Shown: positions 1-9,969 of the stretch, piece by piece
Numbering within the stretch: position 1 is the first letter of the stretch
How the letters are laid out: every line of letters starts with the position of its first letter
NCBI GenBank assembly: GCA_031265845.1
Contig: JAISCC010000148.1
Location: 1-64,000 of the forward strand
DNA length: 64,000 nucleotides
Direction: 5' to 3'
From: Treponema sp.
GTDB taxonomy: Bacteria > Spirochaetota > Spirochaetia > Treponematales > Breznakiellaceae
Translations under genes and position numbers: made by a program
Notes under the pieces: generated by a model
The model's input: the letters and a program-made list of their open reading frames with translations, nothing else
Database searches by the model: none
Told to the model about the DNA's origin: nothing

Positions 1-71
1 GTCAATGTCTCCGAACCTGGGGCTTACAGTGGCGGTAAACATAGCGTCATTGTACTAAAAATGGCGCCGCG

Positions 72-401
72 TTGCAAGGTTCAACCCGCGAAAAAGACGC
101 TGTAAAAAGCGTCAAAAATGAGAAAAAGTTGTTTCCTTGGGGAGAAGCGCGGGTTGAGAGGATATTGGAATCGGGAATTTATTCATTCTATAGGATTCCA
201 GAAGGAATTAGGCTTGGAATCATCGAAGGAAGCGTTCTGAACGCCGAATACGGCATAACCGCAAGAACAATTATCGCCAAGATTGACGGGAAGCCGGCGC
301 GGGAGATAAGCGACAGGGATATGTGGAATATGGATGTTTTTAGGGCGAGGAATTTCACAGTTCTTGAAGACGGCAGAGAGCGGACAATAGAATTCAAGTG
401 A
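72..401 (+). CDS. hypothetical protein, possible C-terminal PDZ-like module
   Basis: ORF of 109 aa followed by a strong hairpin; the region ...GLGIIEGSVLNAEYGITARTIIAKIDGKPAREISDRDMW... resembles a PDZ-type fold. Start uncertain. Confidence 0.4.
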   Translation: MQGSTREKDAVKSVKNEKKLFPWGEARVERILESGIYSFYRIPEGIRLGIIEGSVLNAEYGITARTIIAKIDGKPAREISDRDMWNMDVFRARNFTVLEDGRERTIEFK

Positions 402-415
402 AATATTGGATGTTT

Positions 416-470
416 GAGCTTGTTCCAAAACGCGAACTACGTTCGGGTTGGTTTTGAAACAAGCTCTTGG
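416..470 (+). terminator. hairpin GAGCTTGTTCCAAAAC...GTTTTGAAACAAGCTC
   Basis: 16-bp near-perfect inverted repeat just after the ORF stop; no clear U-tract, so possibly a repeat and not a terminator. Confidence 0.35.
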
Positions 471-1216
471 ATAAAATCGCCAATTCTTTATAAGTTAAGC
501 GTTTACGGCTTATGCAATTTTCTCCAGGGGTAGAAGGTTGTTCCAAAAACTGTCGCTCTGTGCGTTTTGGAACAGCCTCATTTGATAAAATTCGCTTGAC
601 TTTATCCTAGAAGTCTCTAATACTTGAAAAAGCGGGTGTGACTCGCTAACCATTCTGATGAGTTGTTCTTCATAAACGGAGGATGTAGCGCTGGCATCGG
701 CGGCGCTATCGGTAGCGGCAAAAATTATCGCTAAATAAAACACACTGCAATGGATAACAGCCTCAAACGCTTGTATGAGAATCAAGCGGATTCCCATACA
801 AGCCATAATTAGATTGGGGAGCGTCTCTCTAATTGGAATTCGAATCATCCGGCTCATCCGGCCACGCCGAAATGCCTGTCAAGAGTCTGATAAAGTCATT
901 TCTTAAGCCGATGTCGCTTACAGGGAAAGCGGGATGTCCATCTTTTGACCCGCCGTGTTTTTCAGTATGAAATTCACGGAAAAGCAACCCATCGGATGAT
1001 CCGCGTAGGTGAAGGCGGCTTGACTCCTTCCGAAAGGCGCAACGACGCGCCATGGAAAAGCTCATAGGGCGTCTCGTCAATGGTGTAGCGGCTTTGCCTT
1101 TGGCCAATGCAGGGTATATCATAATTAGACACGTGATGAGGTTTTAAATGCCAATCAGCCGGACATTTCCGTAAATTTTGACTCGCCTCCAAAGTCTGCT
1201 GTAGCGGCTTTATAAT

Positions 1217-1610
1217 TTACTGTAAAAAATACAGCTTATTCCCATACATCCAGCTTTCGATCTTTAAAAAATAGTGTTTGTCTTTTTCGCCAATCTCACG
1301 AACAACTCTGCATGGAACGCCAAGCGCGGCGACATTCGCGGGAATATCGTCCGTGACAACGCTTCCGGCTCCTATTGCGGAATTATCGCCTATTGTCACG
1401 CCCGGAAGTATCTGATCGCCGGAGCCAATCCACACGTTTCCGCCTATATGCGCCGGTATATACGTAATGGTTCTCGCGTAATACCGGCAATATAGGATGC
1501 CCTGACGTGGCGACGACGTTAGGCGCGATCATGCAATAATCGCCTGTAAATACACTCGTCATCGCTTCGCATATTTTTCTCCTTGTTGAGGATTTTTCAC
1601 AATTTTGGAA
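1217..1610 (-). pseudogene. LacA/NodL/Maa-type hexapeptide acetyltransferase, frameshifted remnant
   Basis: Minus-strand frames give [14 protein letters not shown] (ORF 1383..1688) and then, in another frame, [52 protein letters not shown] (ORF 1217..1435). The acetyltransferase C-terminus is split by a frameshift. Confidence 0.6.
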
Positions 1611-1861
1611 AAAGCCTCTGTTGAAAAATTGCACCCGCATGGATAGAAAAATGCCAAGCCCAATTATGTATGTTTCGTCTACAGACATGTTAGGCGAAAT
1701 AATTTTTGAATTTGCCGGAGAATTATAGTATGACTTATGAAGAAATCATTTTATTGAGAGAAAATTATTTAAAGACGAAATTTCGTATGAAAATGCGAAA
1801 AAATTATATTTCAAAGAAAATAAAAAAATTGGTATACAAATTACCAATCTTTACAAAAGTA

Positions 1862-2371
1862 TTAGTTCATGATATCGTCAAAAGTGTCTGACACCGTATC
1901 GTCTACTGTATCGTCTACTAAACCAGTTAGCCTGTGCAACCTGTGATATAAACTTCCAAACACCCACGCTCCGGCTCGCTCCACAAGCCCCGCCTTCACC
2001 GGATTCTCATCTATATACTCCCGCACCCGTAAGAAATCCGTTATTCCCTTGATTATCCGTGAATAAAATCGCTCCCCCCATACATGCCCTTTCCTGTTGT
2101 GATCTTTATTCCACGCCTTGGCGAAATTGCACTTTATCCATTGCATTATCTCCGATAAAGTCCCGCTCTTGCCCGGCTTTATCAAAAAATGGATGTGGTT
2201 TCCCATAATACAGAAATCCCATAAACGGAACTTGAACTTCCGTTTCGCCTTCTCGACGAAAGAGAGGAACAGCCTCTTGAATCGTGGCTCAAGAAGAGCC
2301 ATGTCGTCATGATCAATTTTCGACGTGACGTGATAGGTCGCTCCGTCGCGGAGCGTTCGCAAACTTCTCAT
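1862..2371 (-). CDS. REP-associated tyrosine transposase (RAYT, Y1_Tnp / TnpA_REP)
   Basis: HUH motif in GNHIHFLIKP; WGERFYSRII and YIDENPVKAGLV motifs typical of RAYTs. The 3' end of the ORF contains GTGTCAGACAC (minus strand). Confidence 0.85.
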   Translation of the reverse strand: MRSLRTLRDGATYHVTSKIDHDDMALLEPRFKRLFLSFVEKAKRKFKFRLWDFCIMGNHIHFLIKPGKSGTLSEIMQWIKCNFAKAWNKDHNRKGHVWGERFYSRIIKGITDFLRVREYIDENPVKAGLVERAGAWVFGSLYHRLHRLTGLVDDTVDDTVSDTFDDIMN

Positions 2372-2511
2372 ACTTATAATAACGGGATTGTCATGAGAAT
2401 TGCTTTGGTGTTAGACGCCGACTTGCCAAAAATGCTGAAAATATTTTGATGTCTGACACTGCCGACTCCCCGACTTATCGGGTCAAATTTAGATATCTGC
2501 TCCGGGGTTGT

Positions 2512-3540
2512 TCATTTTCCTTTCACATACAGCTTTCCCGCTTTGATATGCTCGTCAAATGTCTTTGAGAAATAATGCTTGCCCACATTCGGATCAACGA
2601 GCCTGAAAAAGAGGTGATCGCTTGTGACCGGGTTGAACGCCGCAGAGAGCGCGGTTAAGCCCGGAGCAGAAATGGGTCCGGGTGGCAACCCCTCCACTCT
2701 GTAGGTGTTGTACGGATTTTCAATTTCAGTATCCGTAGTACTGATGATTTCCGGGTGAGGTTTATGCTGAATTTCAGTGATGATGTACTCGACCGTGGCG
2801 CAGGATTGCAACGCCATGCCCACGGCAAGCCGGTTGTAAAACACGCCAGCCATGAGCGGGGCTTCTTCCGCAAGCCGGTATTCGCGCTCCACAATGGAGG
2901 CAAGCGTCACCTTTTCAAAAAGCTCTTCAGGGGTGAGGGACGCAACGTCAACAATGCTGGAGAGTCGTTTGAAAAAAGTCTCGGCCATGATCCGCACCAC
3001 ACGCTTCGCATTATAGTCTTCCTGAAACAAATACGTGTCTGGAAAGAGGTAGCCTTCAAAGGTTTTGGCGGGAATGTGAAAGGCTTCAAGAATTTCAGGA
3101 TTCAAGGCGGCTTCCATAAACGCTTCTTCCGTACAGACGCCCGTTTCGTCAAACAGGCGGGCGGTTTTGGCAAGCGTCGCGCCTTCGGGAACAGTAACTT
3201 TTATGAGCGGTTGCCGTCCGGTCTCCAGAATATTGTGTATTTCAAACTGGGTGGCGGGAAGCCGGATGGTATATGCGCCGGCTTTTATAACGTCTTTGTC
3301 GATTCTATTCACCACGTACCAAAAATGTCGGCTCTTGATGACACCCGCCTCCTCAAGCCTTCTCCCGATGGAACGGGACGTTTCTCCCTGTTCCACCTCG
3401 AAAAACGCCTCGCCTTGAGCGGAAGCGGGCGCTTTGTTGAGTTCCATCGCAACTATTATAACGGCTGTTCCCACAATAAGGGCGAAAACAACAACGAAAA
3501 CGTCAATGATTATGATGAGCTTTACAATATTTATCCGCAT
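2512..3540 (-). CDS. mltG: endolytic transglycosylase MltG (YceG-like)
   Basis: N-terminal TM; VEQGETSRSIGRRLEEAGVIKS; ASIVEREYRLAEEAPLMAGVFYNRL; YNTYRVEGLPPGPISAPG. Confidence 0.92.
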   Translation of the reverse strand: MRINIVKLIIIIDVFVVVFALIVGTAVIIVAMELNKAPASAQGEAFFEVEQGETSRSIGRRLEEAGVIKSRHFWYVVNRIDKDVIKAGAYTIRLPATQFEIHNILETGRQPLIKVTVPEGATLAKTARLFDETGVCTEEAFMEAALNPEILEAFHIPAKTFEGYLFPDTYLFQEDYNAKRVVRIMAETFFKRLSSIVDVASLTPEELFEKVTLASIVEREYRLAEEAPLMAGVFYNRLAVGMALQSCATVEYIITEIQHKPHPEIISTTDTEIENPYNTYRVEGLPPGPISAPGLTALSAAFNPVTSDHLFFRLVDPNVGKHYFSKTFDEHIKAGKLYVKGK

Positions 3541-3768
3541 TTATTTCCTGATGCCGCCTATAATTTCATTCATCAGACTTTCAGCTTCCTGAATGGAAAG
3601 ATTCCGGTACAGCGACTTTTCAATTCTCAAGAGAAAAGCCTGTTCCACAGGCGAAAGTCCGGTGGAGGCGGACGGAACATCTGATTCTATGCGCTTGAGT
3701 CTTATAAACAAGGCTCTCACTTCCTGCGGCGTTAAAGAAACAACGGGTTCAGTTGGGTTCGTCGTCAA
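3541..3768 (-). CDS. small hypothetical protein, overlapping or coupled to mltG and the YkgJ-like gene
   Basis: 75 aa ORF tightly packed between two convincing CDS on the same strand. Confidence 0.6.
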   Translation of the reverse strand: MTTNPTEPVVSLTPQEVRALFIRLKRIESDVPSASTGLSPVEQAFLLRIEKSLYRNLSIQEAESLMNEIIGGIRK

Positions 3769-4226
3769 CGGCTGCCCCGCCTTCTCTGGATAAGCCGCCG
3801 CGCCTTTCCTTGTTCCAACACGCCCGCTATTTCATCAAAGGAATGCAAGGCTCCTTGCCCCACGCCCGGACAGTCTTGCGCGGCGCGTTCCCATGCGTCG
3901 GCATCGGCGAGTGTCGAATCCCAAAAAGGAAAGGTTCTGCATTGCAGGGGTCTGCTTTCATATACCGAACAGCCGTCGTTCCAGAAAATACAGTCAAGAT
4001 TAGACTTTTCCTTCAAAGACAGGCGGTCTATGACTCCCAATGGAACCCATGTGCAGTAGAGACCTTCAACTTCATGCCGTGGGAGGTTGAGGGCTTTGAT
4101 GAGCAACGCCACGTCGTCCTCCGAGAGAAACACAAAACCACTCTCGTAACGGCAACACGCGGAGCAACGGGCGCAGGAAAATCGAAGCCCGTTTTGATAA
4201 AAAGGTTCTCTGGATTTGCTATGCAT
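3765..4226 (-). CDS. YkgJ-family cysteine cluster protein
   Basis: FSCARCSACCRYESGFVFLS...CIFWNDGCSVYESRPLQCRTFPFW: CxxC..C plus C-terminal Cys pattern. Confidence 0.85.
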   Translation of the reverse strand: MHSKSREPFYQNGLRFSCARCSACCRYESGFVFLSEDDVALLIKALNLPRHEVEGLYCTWVPLGVIDRLSLKEKSNLDCIFWNDGCSVYESRPLQCRTFPFWDSTLADADAWERAAQDCPGVGQGALHSFDEIAGVLEQGKARRLIQRRRGSR

Positions 4227-5139
4227 ATTTCTCCTCCGACTTGGCGACCGCCTCGGCTACTGCCGCAACAACCGCCTCGGCTACTGCCGCCGGATTTTCC
4301 TGCTGGGGCAAATGCCCTGCGTTGGGAATCAACAAGAATGGGGCGTCTTTCCGTATTGAACGGATAACCTCCGCAGTTTTCGGCGGCAGAATTGCGTCGT
4401 TCTCGCCCCATACAAGCGACACCTTGCCTTTGTAATCAGCCAACGCCTTTGTCAAAAACGCCGTTTTGGTTATATTGTACCATATTGCGCTTCGCATAGT
4501 GGCGAAATACGCCTTCTCCTGCTCCTCGCTTTCCACCCTTTCAATGACGCGCTTCCGCAGAAAAACGCGGTCATCTTCCGGCAGGCTTTTCAGATTGTGG
4601 TAATAGCCGAAAAGCGAATGATAGGCCGCGTCGTGATTCTTGCGGAATTGGCGGTACCAGTACGGGCCGTAAAACGGCAGCGCCTTGCCCACCAGGGACA
4701 ATGCGCCGCCCGTCGCAACAAGCGGCGCGCCTCCGTCAATGAGTATGAGCGCTTTAACCAGAGACGGCTTCTCTGCGGCGACGGCTTGAGCGATCACGCC
4801 GCCCAGAGAGTTGCCCGCAAGCGCCGCAGGTCCGATCATTTCGAGGAGGGAGGCAATGGCTTTAATATGCCGGTTGATGGTTATAATGCCGCCCGCCTTT
4901 GAACGCCCGAATCCGGGCAGGTCAGGCGCAAGCGTCCGGCAGGCGCTGTTCAGCAGCGGGATAAGATGCCGCCACGAGTCTGCTTCATCTCCCAGTCCGT
5001 GTATCAGAATGACGGGCGGCTTGGCGGTGTCGCCACTGGCGGCGCCAGAATCGTAGTAGAATATGCTGTCGCGCTTGTTTATTGTGAGCCATTTCACCTG
5101 ATTGAGCAACGCGGGATATGGCTGCATACGGATATCCAT
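4219..5139 (-). CDS. alpha/beta hydrolase
   Basis: VILIHGLGDEADSWRHLIPLL, AGNSLGG nucleophile elbow, LVWGENDAILPP, IPNAGHLPQQENP. Start set at MDIRMQPY inside the longer ORF. Confidence 0.85.
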   Translation of the reverse strand: MDIRMQPYPALLNQVKWLTINKRDSIFYYDSGAASGDTAKPPVILIHGLGDEADSWRHLIPLLNSACRTLAPDLPGFGRSKAGGIITINRHIKAIASLLEMIGPAALAGNSLGGVIAQAVAAEKPSLVKALILIDGGAPLVATGGALSLVGKALPFYGPYWYRQFRKNHDAAYHSLFGYYHNLKSLPEDDRVFLRKRVIERVESEEQEKAYFATMRSAIWYNITKTAFLTKALADYKGKVSLVWGENDAILPPKTAEVIRSIRKDAPFLLIPNAGHLPQQENPAAVAEAVVAAVAEAVAKSEEKYA

Positions 5140-5499
5140 ACCGGATATTGAATACGAAAAGACTTTGAATGTCAATAACCCGCAACGCCTCAAGAAAAGT
5201 GTTAGCGAAAATGTCCTATGCCTCAAAGAGAAAATGTCGCCTAAATTAAAACAAGGGCGCTCGAAGAAGGGCATCCGAATGGGGTTAGACATGGAAGAAA
5301 AACAGGCGGCAACAAAGGAAAAGGCCGGTTCGGGAAGTCCCGTCCAATGCGGTCGGCAGACCTGTAAAACTCAAGCCGGAAAAAAAGCGTCCGGCGAACC
5401 GCAAGCTGTTTGGTCGAACAAAAGAACGGATCGGTCGTCCGTGAATACGCCGGGCGTGGCCGACGGGAAGTCCTTGAGGAACAGGACTCCTGTCGGCTG

Positions 5500-5843
5500 T
5501 CCGCAAGCCGTCGGCTCCTCCGCTCAACTTCTTCACGCCCGCCGAAAAGCTCAAAAGCAAAACGCGGGCAGGCTCCAAAGAGATCGAGGTTTACGACGAG
5601 TCCAGTATCCCGTTCGGCAGACTCTCCGAGAATGCCGGGCTGCCGCAGGCGTATAAGGACACTCTCAATGTCCGATACGCCCTTTACAACCCGGTAGAAC
5701 TTCAACGGAATGTCAACAAGGCGATCCTGCGTCTGCGCCAGCGGCTCGCTGAGCCAAACCGTATTCAGACGCGGAACCATGAAAGGCTTCGGTACCATTT
5801 TCTAAATGAGGCGTCCTTGCCTTTTGGCGCCATTTCTATTTGA
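5500..5843 (+). pseudogene. IS481-like/integrase-core transposase C-terminal remnant
   Basis: Reading frame from ~5527 gives NFFTPAEKLKSKTRAGSKEIEVYDESSIPFGRLSENAGLPQAYKDTLNVRYALYNPVELQRNVNKAILRLRQRL, matching the conserved C-terminus of this family. The N-terminal part is missing or frameshifted. Ends near CATTTTCTAAATGAGGC...CCATTTCTATTTGAAG. Confidence 0.6.
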
Positions 5844-5887
5844 AGCATGTTGCAACTGTCCATTTGATCGTACGGTTGCATCGCAGG

Positions 5888-6808
5888 TTATTCTTCCCAG
5901 AGCCATGTGGAGAGGTATCGCTCGCCGGTGTCGGGTAGAACCGCGACAATGACTTTTCCCTTGTTTTCAGGACGCTTTGAAACAGCAAGCGCCGCTTCGA
6001 GCGCCGCGCCGGAAGATATGCCGACCAGGATGCCTTCTTTTTTTGCGAGAAGGCGGGCGGTGGCGCCGGCTTTCACCTCATCGGTTTTGTAGATTTCGTC
6101 TATGATTGCGGGATCGTAGACCTGGGGCTGGAAACCGGCGCCAATGCCTTGAATTTTGTGGGCGCCGGGCTGTCCTCCGGAAAGCACGGGCGAAGCCGCA
6201 GGTTCAACGGCAATGACCTTAACGGAAGGTTTCTTGGATTTAAGGTATTTGCCCGCGCCGGTGACGGTTCCGCCGGTTCCAACGCCGCCAATGAGAATGT
6301 CGATTGCGCCCTCGGTGTCGATCCAAATTTCGGGACCGGTTGTCGTTTCATGGATAGCGGGGTTCGCCGGATTGTTGAACTGCTGAGGAATGAACGAATT
6401 GGGTATGGATGCGGCAAGCTCTTCGGCTTTGGCGATGGCGCCTTTCATGCCTTTTGCGCCTTCGGTAAGCTCAAGCTCGGCTCCAAGCGCCTTGAGGAGT
6501 TTCCGGCGTTCAACGCTCATGGTCTCCGGCATGGTGAGAATAATCCGGTAGCCTTTCACCGCCGCGACAAACGCAAGCCCGATGCCGGTGTTGCCGCTCG
6601 TCGGTTCAATAAGCACAGTTCCGGGTTTTATTTTCCCTTCTTTTTCACCCACTTCAATCAAAGCGAGGGCTATACGATCTTTCACGCTGGAAAGCGGGTT
6701 GAAGTATTCAAGTTTTACATAAATTTCCGCTTCCCCTTCGTTGATCTTGCCTATCTTAACGATAGGAGTGTTTCCGATTAAATCGGTTATTCTTTCTACA
6801 CGCGCCAT
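5888..6808 (-). CDS. cysK: cysteine synthase A (O-acetylserine sulfhydrylase)
   Basis: [73 protein letters not shown]. Confidence 0.95.
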   Translation of the reverse strand: MARVERITDLIGNTPIVKIGKINEGEAEIYVKLEYFNPLSSVKDRIALALIEVGEKEGKIKPGTVLIEPTSGNTGIGLAFVAAVKGYRIILTMPETMSVERRKLLKALGAELELTEGAKGMKGAIAKAEELAASIPNSFIPQQFNNPANPAIHETTTGPEIWIDTEGAIDILIGGVGTGGTVTGAGKYLKSKKPSVKVIAVEPAASPVLSGGQPGAHKIQGIGAGFQPQVYDPAIIDEIYKTDEVKAGATARLLAKKEGILVGISSGAALEAALAVSKRPENKGKVIVAVLPDTGERYLSTWLWEE

Positions 6809-6831
6809 AATGGCCTCCTTATCAGATTGTA

Positions 6832-6853
6832 TAGATAATATTCATATTATCTA
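6832..6853. promoter_or_regulatory. perfect inverted repeat TAGATAATAT-TC-ATATTATCTA in the cysK promoter region
   Basis: 10-bp arms with a 2-bp spacer, 24 bp upstream of the cysK ATG; candidate operator. Confidence 0.65.
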
Positions 6854-7431
6854 CATAAGTTTAGTATACTATAACAACACCGCGAAAATTTGTCAATATG
6901 GTTTTGAACGAAAAAGACGAATAGTGAAATGAGCAAGCGGAGCCGCGCAGCAAACGCAATCTATATCAAAGATCCATGTCTCGTTGCATGGACGAATATA
7001 GAGATATATAAAAGAGAATAATCACGAAAACTTTAAGAAGAAGCCGTGACGCTTTTCCTTGTCTTTTTCCCACGCGCCGATGCCCTCTCTCCCCCCAGAA
7101 TGATCCCGCCTGCGAACGCCGTCAGCGGCGCCGCGAGCGTCAATCCGAATTATAGGTTTTGCTTCTGCCCATACCGAGTTTGTCAAAAAAACAGAATGTC
7201 AATACTATGTTAAAAAAGATACCGGAACGTTATACGGCATAATTTTAAAAAAGTGAATGAAAAAGAGAAGAAACTTGACGAAATGGACATTATAGCATAT
7301 AGTAGACTTATGAGATTATGAGACAACCCGATTGATTGTCTCATAAGTCCTGCAATTTCCCGCCTTGTGGCTGTGAAATTGCGGCTTTTAGTGAAATTTG
7401 TTCGGAGACTGAAGTTTCCAAGGAGATTGTT

Positions 7432-7875
7432 ATGACAAGCATTTTAGGATGTGTTTTTTTGGCAGTTGTTTCTTTTGTTGTTTTTGTTATCGGTTGTGGT
7501 GGCATGATACCATATATTTTTGATCCACTTGCAATAATGATCATGGTGTTCTTGCCATTTTTGTTTCAATGTATTTTTTATGGAAAATTTTTTGCAACCG
7601 CTTTTACGATTATTGGCAAAAAAGAAGAAAAAAAGGAAATATGGATTAAAGCTTATAATTTTTTCAAAAACTATGAACAATTTATATGGGTAATCGCGAT
7701 ATTGTTTTTACTTGCTCAGTTCGCCATTGATTTGATTTGGTTGGAAACCAGGGAGGGTTTAGGACCCCATATTAAATTTATGGCGAATTTAATAATTGTC
7801 GCGGGACTAATAGATTTAGCAATCGTGTTGCCATATAAAATATTAATAAAGAAACAGTTGACACAAATAGAATAA
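7432..7875 (+). CDS. small integral membrane protein, hypothetical
   Basis: SD AAGGAG upstream of ATG at 7432; several hydrophobic segments (MTSILGCVFLAVVSFVVFVIGCGGMIPYIF...). Confidence 0.6.
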   Translation: MTSILGCVFLAVVSFVVFVIGCGGMIPYIFDPLAIMIMVFLPFLFQCIFYGKFFATAFTIIGKKEEKKEIWIKAYNFFKNYEQFIWVIAILFLLAQFAIDLIWLETREGLGPHIKFMANLIIVAGLIDLAIVLPYKILIKKQLTQIE

Positions 7876-7892
7876 ACTATACTTTTGTGTTA

Positions 7893-8430
7893 AATCAATA
7901 ACCCCGGAGCAGAGCTTCGGGGCATGTTTCTCAAAAGAAGCTATGTGAATAGCTCTAATTGCCCGCTTTCATATTTTTTCTCATATTCCTCTTGATTGCG
8001 TCCTTGATTTCTTACATATCTCAATATTACTTGTTCATCTCCATGTTCTCCTACTGTTCCTACATAAACCCCCTCGTTCAGAATTCCCCTCCTCACAACG
8101 CTTTCTTTACTTCTGGATGTGATTAGAATATTTTCTTTGCGGTTATACTCTTGCCTGAATTATTCTTGCAGGGCTATATGTCGGCGCTGATTGCGCCAGA
8201 AAATGCGCATGATCTTTCTCGGCTCCTATTTCCAAAAATTTTATCTCATATCTCGCTTCCATCCCCTGGCATATTTCTATTAATTTTTCATCTACTTTCT
8301 CAGTTATTACTCCGTCTATACTTTGCTGGACATATTATTATGATACATTCACATTGCGTTTCATGAATTGACTCGCTCATCCTTCCGTCATCTGCTTTCT
8401 TTCAGCCGGAGCAACTCCGGGGTATTAAGC
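7893..8430 (-). mobile_element. degenerate IS200-like insertion sequence (frameshifted tnpA plus terminal hairpins)
   Basis: Minus-strand frames read ITEKVDEKLIEICQGMEARYEIKFLEIGAEKDHAHFLAQSAPTYSPARIIQ, then NRKENILITSRSKESVVRRGILNEGVYVGTVGEHGDEQVILRYVRNQGRNQEEYEKKYESGQLELFT*. This is IS200 TnpA with an HUH-like DHAHF. GC hairpins at both ends (CCCCGGAGCAGAGCTTCGGGG; CCGGAGCAACTCCGGGG). Confidence 0.75.
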
Positions 8431-8601
8431 CGTTTAAATTGTAATAAAAAGAAAAATTAGTTCGCATAAAGAACCGCTTGCGCTTCTCCGCTAAAGCGGA
8501 GAGAGTTTCGTTCGCCTTGCAACCCATTGTTGAGTTGCAAAAGCAATATCTAATCCGGGCTTCGCTACAACCAGAACGACAGCGGCGGCGACCCGCTGTT
8601 T

Positions 8602-9969
8602 TTAGAGTTCGGTTTGATCGGTATATTCGGGCAGCGTGACAGCAACCTGCGCTCCGCCTCCATCCCTGTTTTCAAGAACGATTGTCCCCTTTGCGGCTTC
8701 TATAAAACGTTTGCTGATGGAAAGTCCTATGCCGGTGCCGGTACTTTTAGTGGTATAGAATGGATCGAGGGCGCGTTTTATATCAGAAAAACCTCTTCCG
8801 CGATCAAAAATGGCGACGACAATGCGCTGTTGTCCGTTGAGGCGCGTTTTCTTCATGGTCGCGCCTATTTCCTGTTCGGGGCAGCCGGACTCAAGGGCGT
8901 TTCGGATGATGTTTTCAAGCGTTGAGCGGAAACGGTCGGGATCAATAAAAACCTCCCCGTCCTCCGCTTCGCAGACGATGTTTCTATTGCAAAGCCTCAT
9001 TGAAATTTCGGCGAGCAAATTGTAGACATGCACCGGCGCCGGATTGCCACGAGCTTCCCTAAGATAATCATTTACGCGGTAAATGAGGGAGGATATGCGA
9101 TCAATTTCTTCCTCAATGATCGAAAGCTCTTCTTCTCCATTTTCGCCGGCGTTGCCGCCGGAAGTTTTTAACTTGCGCAGAATGCCGGTTTGAAGGCGAA
9201 TCGCCAGCAACGGATTCTTGATTTCATGGGCAAGCGTACTTGCCGCGGTTCCAAGCACAACAAGATTCTGTTGCTCCTCAATGCGCTCGCGGTATCCCCG
9301 GTTCCGCAAGTAAAGATGACGGATATAAAACATCAAAACAAAAAAGACTATTTCACAAAAAGGAAACATAAACGCCGTGAGCGTTTGCGTCCGCCAATAC
9401 GCGGGATGAGTTATATCAATGTATATATATTTCCCCGTAATAGCGGGAAACCTATAGATTTGACGCTGGTGGTGGTTTTCCGGTCTTTCCCGCGCGGGCC
9501 GCGCGGGAACTGGCGGCGGCAAAAACCTTTCAATGTTTAGGATAAACGCGACCGAGCGTCCGCTTTTATTGGGGATGGTGTATCTGCCGAAACGGGTGGG
9601 ATTTTCTTTGCCCAATCCGGCTTCCGTATAAACATCCGGCGCTTTTCCCCATCGGTAGATCGCGGAAAGATTCGCGTCATATATGGCGAAACCCCGTATG
9701 CGCTCTGAAAGAATGGAGTTCGCTTCGATGGCTTCTCCAAATTCATCGTACTCCCGCAGGCTGGCGAAGAAAGCGTTGAGTATCCGCTCATTGTCATTGT
9801 CTCTGATGAGACGCGCCCTGTCCCTCATGGTCCATAGAACGAGCAAGGTCAGCGCGGATAGAAACAGCCACGCGAAAAGAGCCGCGATTAACGTCGTGCG
9901 CGAGGCGAGGCGGGGATTTTTTTGCCGCGCCGTATGCGGCACACGCGCTGCGCATGATTTATTCGCCAT
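8602..9969 (-). CDS. sensor histidine kinase
   Basis: HEIKNPLLAIRLQTGILRKL H-box, N-box ENIIRNALESG, G-box GTGIGLSISKRFIEAAKG; N-terminal TM and extracytoplasmic region. TAATG overlap with the upstream tolC-like gene. Confidence 0.9.
   Translation of the reverse strand: MANKSCAARVPHTARQKNPRLASRTTLIAALFAWLFLSALTLLVLWTMRDRARLIRDNDNERILNAFFASLREYDEFGEAIEANSILSERIRGFAIYDANLSAIYRWGKAPDVYTEAGLGKENPTRFGRYTIPNKSGRSVAFILNIERFLPPPVPARPARERPENHHQRQIYRFPAITGKYIYIDITHPAYWRTQTLTAFMFPFCEIVFFVLMFYIRHLYLRNRGYRERIEEQQNLVVLGTAASTLAHEIKNPLLAIRLQTGILRKLKTSGGNAGENGEEELSIIEEEIDRISSLIYRVNDYLREARGNPAPVHVYNLLAEISMRLCNRNIVCEAEDGEVFIDPDRFRSTLENIIRNALESGCPEQEIGATMKKTRLNGQQRIVVAIFDRGRGFSDIKRALDPFYTTKSTGTGIGLSISKRFIEAAKGTIVLENRDGGGAQVAVTLPEYTDQTEL

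Noticed and set aside
2755-3684. 309-aa plus-strand ORF antisense to mltG
   Set aside because: The minus strand encodes a clear MltG; the plus ORF is a shadow.
5102-5798. ORFs 5102..5656 (+) and 5241..5798 (-) as genes
   Set aside because: The region is better explained by a frameshifted IS481-like transposase remnant on the plus strand.
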